NCBI GenBank assembly: GCA_003194525.1
Contig: NBIV01000004.1
Location: forward strand, 558,001 to 622,000
Length of the DNA: 64,000 nucleotides
Direction of reading: 5' to 3'
From: Gracilariopsis chorda
Lineage: Eukaryota > Rhodophyta > Florideophyceae > Gracilariales > Gracilariaceae
This document shows positions 60,336 to 64,000 of this stretch, piece by piece; position 1 is the stretch's first letter; every line of letters starts with the position of its first letter. Below the pieces are notes generated by a model that saw nothing but the letters and a program-made list of their open reading frames with translations, ran no database searches and was not told the DNA's origin. The translations under genes were made by a program, and so were the position numbers.

Positions 60336-61500
60336 TAATTTCATACCGGCATTACCGGCTCGAATATTCCTCTTTAGGACGTACACCTCTGATACGAGGA
60401 AGGTGGAAAAATGCATAAAAAGTATACAACTCTCCCTGCGTAACCAGTGTTTTACTGGAGAATACCCAATTGCGGTGTTGGAATTTCTTTCTCGTGGTTT
60501 TTTGGAAGCCAATATAATCGGAATGAATGAAAGACAAGCCTATTTGTAATTACCGTTGTTTTTAAGGGGACTGGCGGAGGACCATTACACTTCTGTAAGA
60601 AGATCATCTCCTGACTCAGAGAGAGAAAAGACCTGCTGGTCGGAGGAGGTGCAATATTTGTTGCGCTCCTGTGCCACAAATACCGCCATTCAGGGGGAAA
60701 TCCTCGCTGTTCGAGATAACCCTCAGTGTTTGGGCGATACTGAAACCGAGTACTCGGTGCTTTTTAACAAGGCCTTCCACCGTTGTAGGATTGTATACCC
60801 CGCAGCCAAGCGTTGTAACATTTTCATTTATGGCCTTCATCAGGCAATCCAGAGTTTTGCCACCGGTTCCCGCGAAGACAAGCGCAGAAGTATTTAACTC
60901 GAGCTTGTCCAACACATTCGAGCCGAAGGGGACGCCCTTTTTGCTAGAACTCCGAATCATCAGTCTAAAACCGCCAAGGTGTTGATGATGGAAAGTGAGT
61001 CCGCATCGCCATCGCTTCTAGCGGATAGAACTCCCCAATAGAGATACGACGCTGTGCATTTAGCACAGTGAAATGGTGTGTCTATACCAACCACGAACTT
61101 TCTGGCAACGACGGAGGACATGTTCGAAGTCGTGCACCAAAACCACGACTTGTACGTGGGGAACAACCGCTTTCAGCCACCATGAGTCCCTTTAATGAAC
61201 GGTTAATCCCCTTATAAACTGTCTGGATGGAATGACACCCACCCTGCGGTACGCTTCTCCGATGCTCAAGATACTAATCGTGGCGTCGCGATGCTGGCTC
61301 TAGTTTGGCTCCTTGGCTACCCCCTGGCTATACCTCCCTTCAGTGTCTTTGGACACTGAAGGATATGGCCAAGGTGGTGGAAGATTACGAGGCCCTCACT
61401 CCCGAGGAGAAACGTTCCGTCCCAACCGCATCCTAACTCCATGCTGTAAGGGACTTCTTACATGGAGTGCTGCATAATCCGCGTGTGTGACTAGCTTCAA
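60336..61500 (+). pseudogene. Old Gypsy-A gag, second part
   Basis: Coding similarity resumes at the first base after the young LTR: ISYRHYRLEYS against LLSYQCYRLEDSS, then KCIKSIQLSLRNQCFTGEYP against ECINRMQLSLRNQYFTGEDP, and SVLFNKAFHRCRIVYPAAKR against SVRLNKAFHRCGNVYPSGER. Later pieces include LEDMAKVVEDYEALTPEEKR-like sequence near 61360-61430. Stops and shifts are common. Confidence 0.88.
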
Positions 61501-61505
61501 ATACC

Positions 61506-62640
61506 ATGGCTCGGGAAACCGCGCAACCGTCCGACGCAACCACCGCTTACACAGATAAGAACCTCGGCCTCCGGAATGAAGCTCTAGTGTTCAATGATCC
61601 TAGACTATCGCCTGAGGTGGTACTCTCAGGAAAACAAACTGAGAGAGTCTTCCCTTCGAGAGAAGCGTCCCCAGAAATGAGGCTGTTGGCGCCCAAACCG
61701 GCGCTGCCCGGCTCGTTGGTGAAAGACCTCTCGAGACAGGACACCACTCACGCGAACTCTGCACAATTTTCCGTTCTGCATCGTCCATGTATATGGATAA
61801 AAAAACCCTAATCCCTGATAGAGTCTTGGTCACCGCCAAGCGCAATTACAAGGCTTAGGCCGACCTTGGCCTTCACACCCATTTTATGGTGAGATTTTTA
61901 AAAGTCCTGGACACAGGTGCAAACCCCAAGTTCGTCGTGAAGATGCTGCTACTCAAGCAGATGCGGTATCGTATCCTGTCCAAGATGGTCCCCGACGTCG
62001 CAGATGCGAAACATAATCCATTGAAAACGGCTGGTACCGTTGACTTAGTCGTGCGGTTGGGCTCCTCCGTAGCGAAGCTCGACTTTATTGTTTGTTCGTC
62101 ATTGGCCGCTCCAGGTATACTGAGATGTGGTTACTGCGAAAGATTTGTCGACACAATCCGGCCCTTTCTTAAGCGTAGGAAACTCGACGCAGATCGTCAG
62201 TCCCGATCCCCGGTCACTCGCTGAAGCGTGCTTCGCAGAAGCACGTCCAAATACCGCGCAGGACCCACCACTCGCGTCCCACGATTCCATCGAACTATTT
62301 TTATACCGCTGAAGTCCAAAATCTGGGTGCAAGTCAACTGCCGCCAACACCGTCTTCGGGTCATTCAATCCATGTCCCCTTTATACAAGAAATACCAGCT
62401 TTCTTTGGGGTTCGGAAGTGTTCACGTTACCCCGAACGCTTCTTTCCGGATACTCGCTGCCAATCTTGGTCAATGCATCCCGTATCTGGTAAAAAACCAA
62501 GTAATTGGCAGCGTTAATACGTATTCTCTTGGGATGCTCCCGACGAAGATGACGACAGCCAAAGTTCTCGCAATGGCCCCCGATTTTGGGGAAGTCGCCC
62601 ATACCCGCGATGAATTTTCGCGAAAGTAGGGGGATGGAAT
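61506..62640 (+). pseudogene. Old Gypsy-A gag end, protease and linker
   Basis: 61506-61811 fuses the end of Gag and the start of Pol in one frame (ALVFNDPRLS, GKQTERVFPS, MRLLAPKPALPGS), with the slip-site bases GGAAAAC still present but without the gag stop. The protease site FLKVLDTGANPKFV lies near 61886-61930, and the DFIVCSSLAAPGILRCGYCE motif near 62090-62130. 62228-62629 matches the start of the young RT frame (VQVNCRQHRLRVIQ, SFRILAANLGQ). Interrupted by stops. Confidence 0.85.
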
Positions 62641-64000
62641 CGTTGTTTTAACGTCGAATACCCCGAATAACCCAGAACCAATGGCCTCAACTGTATCCAA
62701 GGACAATTCTCCAATGAGATCTGACCGAGTAGACCTCTTCACGCTTGAGGAGATAGACCTCAGCCACGTGCTGGGGTTACATCCCCATAAGCTCCGTGAA
62801 ATATTACTGGAATTTACTACATGTGGGATGGCTCTATCGGCTAGATTAATGCTACGGAACACCGGATTGATTTGTTACCGGGTGCACGTCCGATGGCATA
62901 ACCCCCTTACAGGACAGGGTTGAAATCTTGGTAAGATGAGCAGTTTCAAGTAGAAAAATGCTCCGCGCAGGTGGGATAGGGCCCGTTGAATCATTCTGGG
63001 CATTCCCAGTTGTACCGGCTCTAAAGGCCGATGGAACCTGGAGGTTCTGCGTCGACTATTGCCGGCTCAATGCCGTGACTGTTACGGACACATATACCAT
63101 CTCTCATATGTACGAGTGCATCGAATCCCTCGGAGACGCCACTGTGCTCACTGCATTGGCTGCCGATTGTGGATATTGGCAAGTAACTATTAGACAGGAA
63201 ATTCGCAACAAAACTGCGTTCCCCTACTATGCAGAATCATACCGCTTTAAGCGGATAGCGTTTGGTTCGAGAAAATCCCCCAGTACCTTCCAGCGTGCAA
63301 TAGATATCCTATTGAACCGCTTCAAGTGGCGGAGCTGCTTGGTCTACCTAGATGGTATTATAATATCCTCCAATAACGTGAACGACCATCTCCCCCATGT
63401 CATGGACGTTTTGACCGTACTCCGCGATGCAGTAATTAATCTTAACCTGAGAAAATGCCAGTTTTCACGGATACGGTGAAGTATCTGGGACGTATTATTC
63501 GTCCCGGACGGTTGATGATCGAGAAAGCTCCAGTCCAATACCTAGTTGACGCCAAGGAACCCGTACCCAAACGGAACTTAGCTCCTTCTTGGGGCTGGTC
63601 AACGTGTATCGACGGTTTATCCCGAACTTTTAAGATATCGTGGCATCTTTCAACGTGTTGCTACGCAAAGTAAATCGCCCATAACTGGGACAATTCACGC
63701 CCAAGCAAGCGAAATCGTTTAACTCCTTAAAGGAGTCTGTCATGTCTGCAACCATCTCACTCTCATGCAAACTGGGACTTCCGTACTCAGTGGTCAGGAA
63801 CTCGAGCGACTACTAATTTGTTTGTGCTCTTTTCCAAACAACCCTAGATGGGCACCGAAGGCCAATTGGTTACTGGTCACGCTCACTCAATGTGCACGAG
63901 CGGAATTATTCTATGTCGAAGAAAGAGTTTCTTGCCATCATGTGAAAACTTTCCACCCTACCTCTCTCTCATGGGAGTTCTTCTCACCATGTACACTGGT
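62641..64000 (+). pseudogene. Old Gypsy-A reverse transcriptase and RNase H, cut by the window edge
   Basis: Frame 62958-63479 keeps a long RT stretch: ALKADGTWRFCVDYCRLN, GYWQVTIRQEIRNKTAF, YRFKRIAFGSRKSPSTFQ. The catalytic box reads LVYLDGIIISS at 63345-63365, where the second Asp of YLDD is Gly, which would abolish activity. Beyond 63480 broken frames continue into RNase H (near 63880: RSLNVHERNYSMSKKEFLAI-like) up to the end of the window. Confidence 0.87.

Larger units (their letters stand above)
48659..64000 (+). mobile_element. Old Gypsy-A copy, split by a young copy and running off the window
   Basis: A plus-strand, heavily mutated relative of the intact element at 50420-60335. Its 5' LTR is 48659-49456, its gag begins near 49620, is interrupted at 50419 and resumes at 60336. 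Protease, RT and RNase H remnants follow to the window edge. Removing the insert joins the coding sequence in frame at the break (Y-R-K-L then I-S-Y-R). The 3' end and second LTR lie outside the window. Confidence 0.88.

Overview
This window looks like nuclear DNA of a eukaryote with a compact, intron-poor, transposon-rich genome. I saw no bacterial operons, ribosome binding sites or tRNA genes. The three plausible host genes are uninterrupted open frames, and one has an AATAAA signal just after its stop. The mix of Copia, chromodomain Gypsy, PIF/Harbinger and pogo-like elements would fit a red alga such as a Chondrus-like florideophyte, but no marker gene here proves this.

About four fifths of the window is mobile DNA. 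From left to right: Copia-A (1221-7726, minus strand), holding a solo LTR of the Gypsy-A family (6320-7115); a ruined Copia-B (about 11.0-13.5 kb); a nearly complete PIF/Harbinger element with matching terminal inverted repeats, a DDE transposase, a convergent partner gene and a minisatellite (14106-18562); Gypsy-B (20341-29884), split by Copia-C (24579-29215), which is itself split by a solo LTR (26894-27545); Gypsy-C (31286-36689, minus strand); a broken pogo/Tigger-like transposase (38.6-40.5 kb) with unassigned minus-strand frames beside it; and a Copia-C-family fragment (40.9-41.6 kb). The stretch 43.7-47.4 kb is the only likely host-gene island: a two-pass membrane protein, a secreted transthyretin-like/zinc-metalloprotease-like protein and a small secreted cysteine-rich protein.

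The right quarter (48659-64000) is an old, decayed plus-strand Gypsy-A copy. A young, almost intact, minus-strand copy of the same family (50420-60335) has landed in its gag gene. The young copy has 827-bp LTRs, a tRNA-like primer site, a polypurine tract, gag, protease and a long pol ending in a chromodomain.

The most unusual signal is in Gypsy-A. Its LTRs, gag and pol are densely studded with short perfect palindromes, typically 4-6 bp stems around 1-4 nt loops, roughly one every 25-35 nt where I counted. This is far above chance. Comparing the young LTR with the solo LTR at 6320-7115 shows paired changes that keep stems complementary, and other changes that fall in loops. I know of no described element built this way. 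Other points of interest are primer sites complementary to the anticodon half of methionine tRNA in the Copia elements, an isolated long bulged hairpin at 9960-10051, and the transthyretin-like/HELAH protein.
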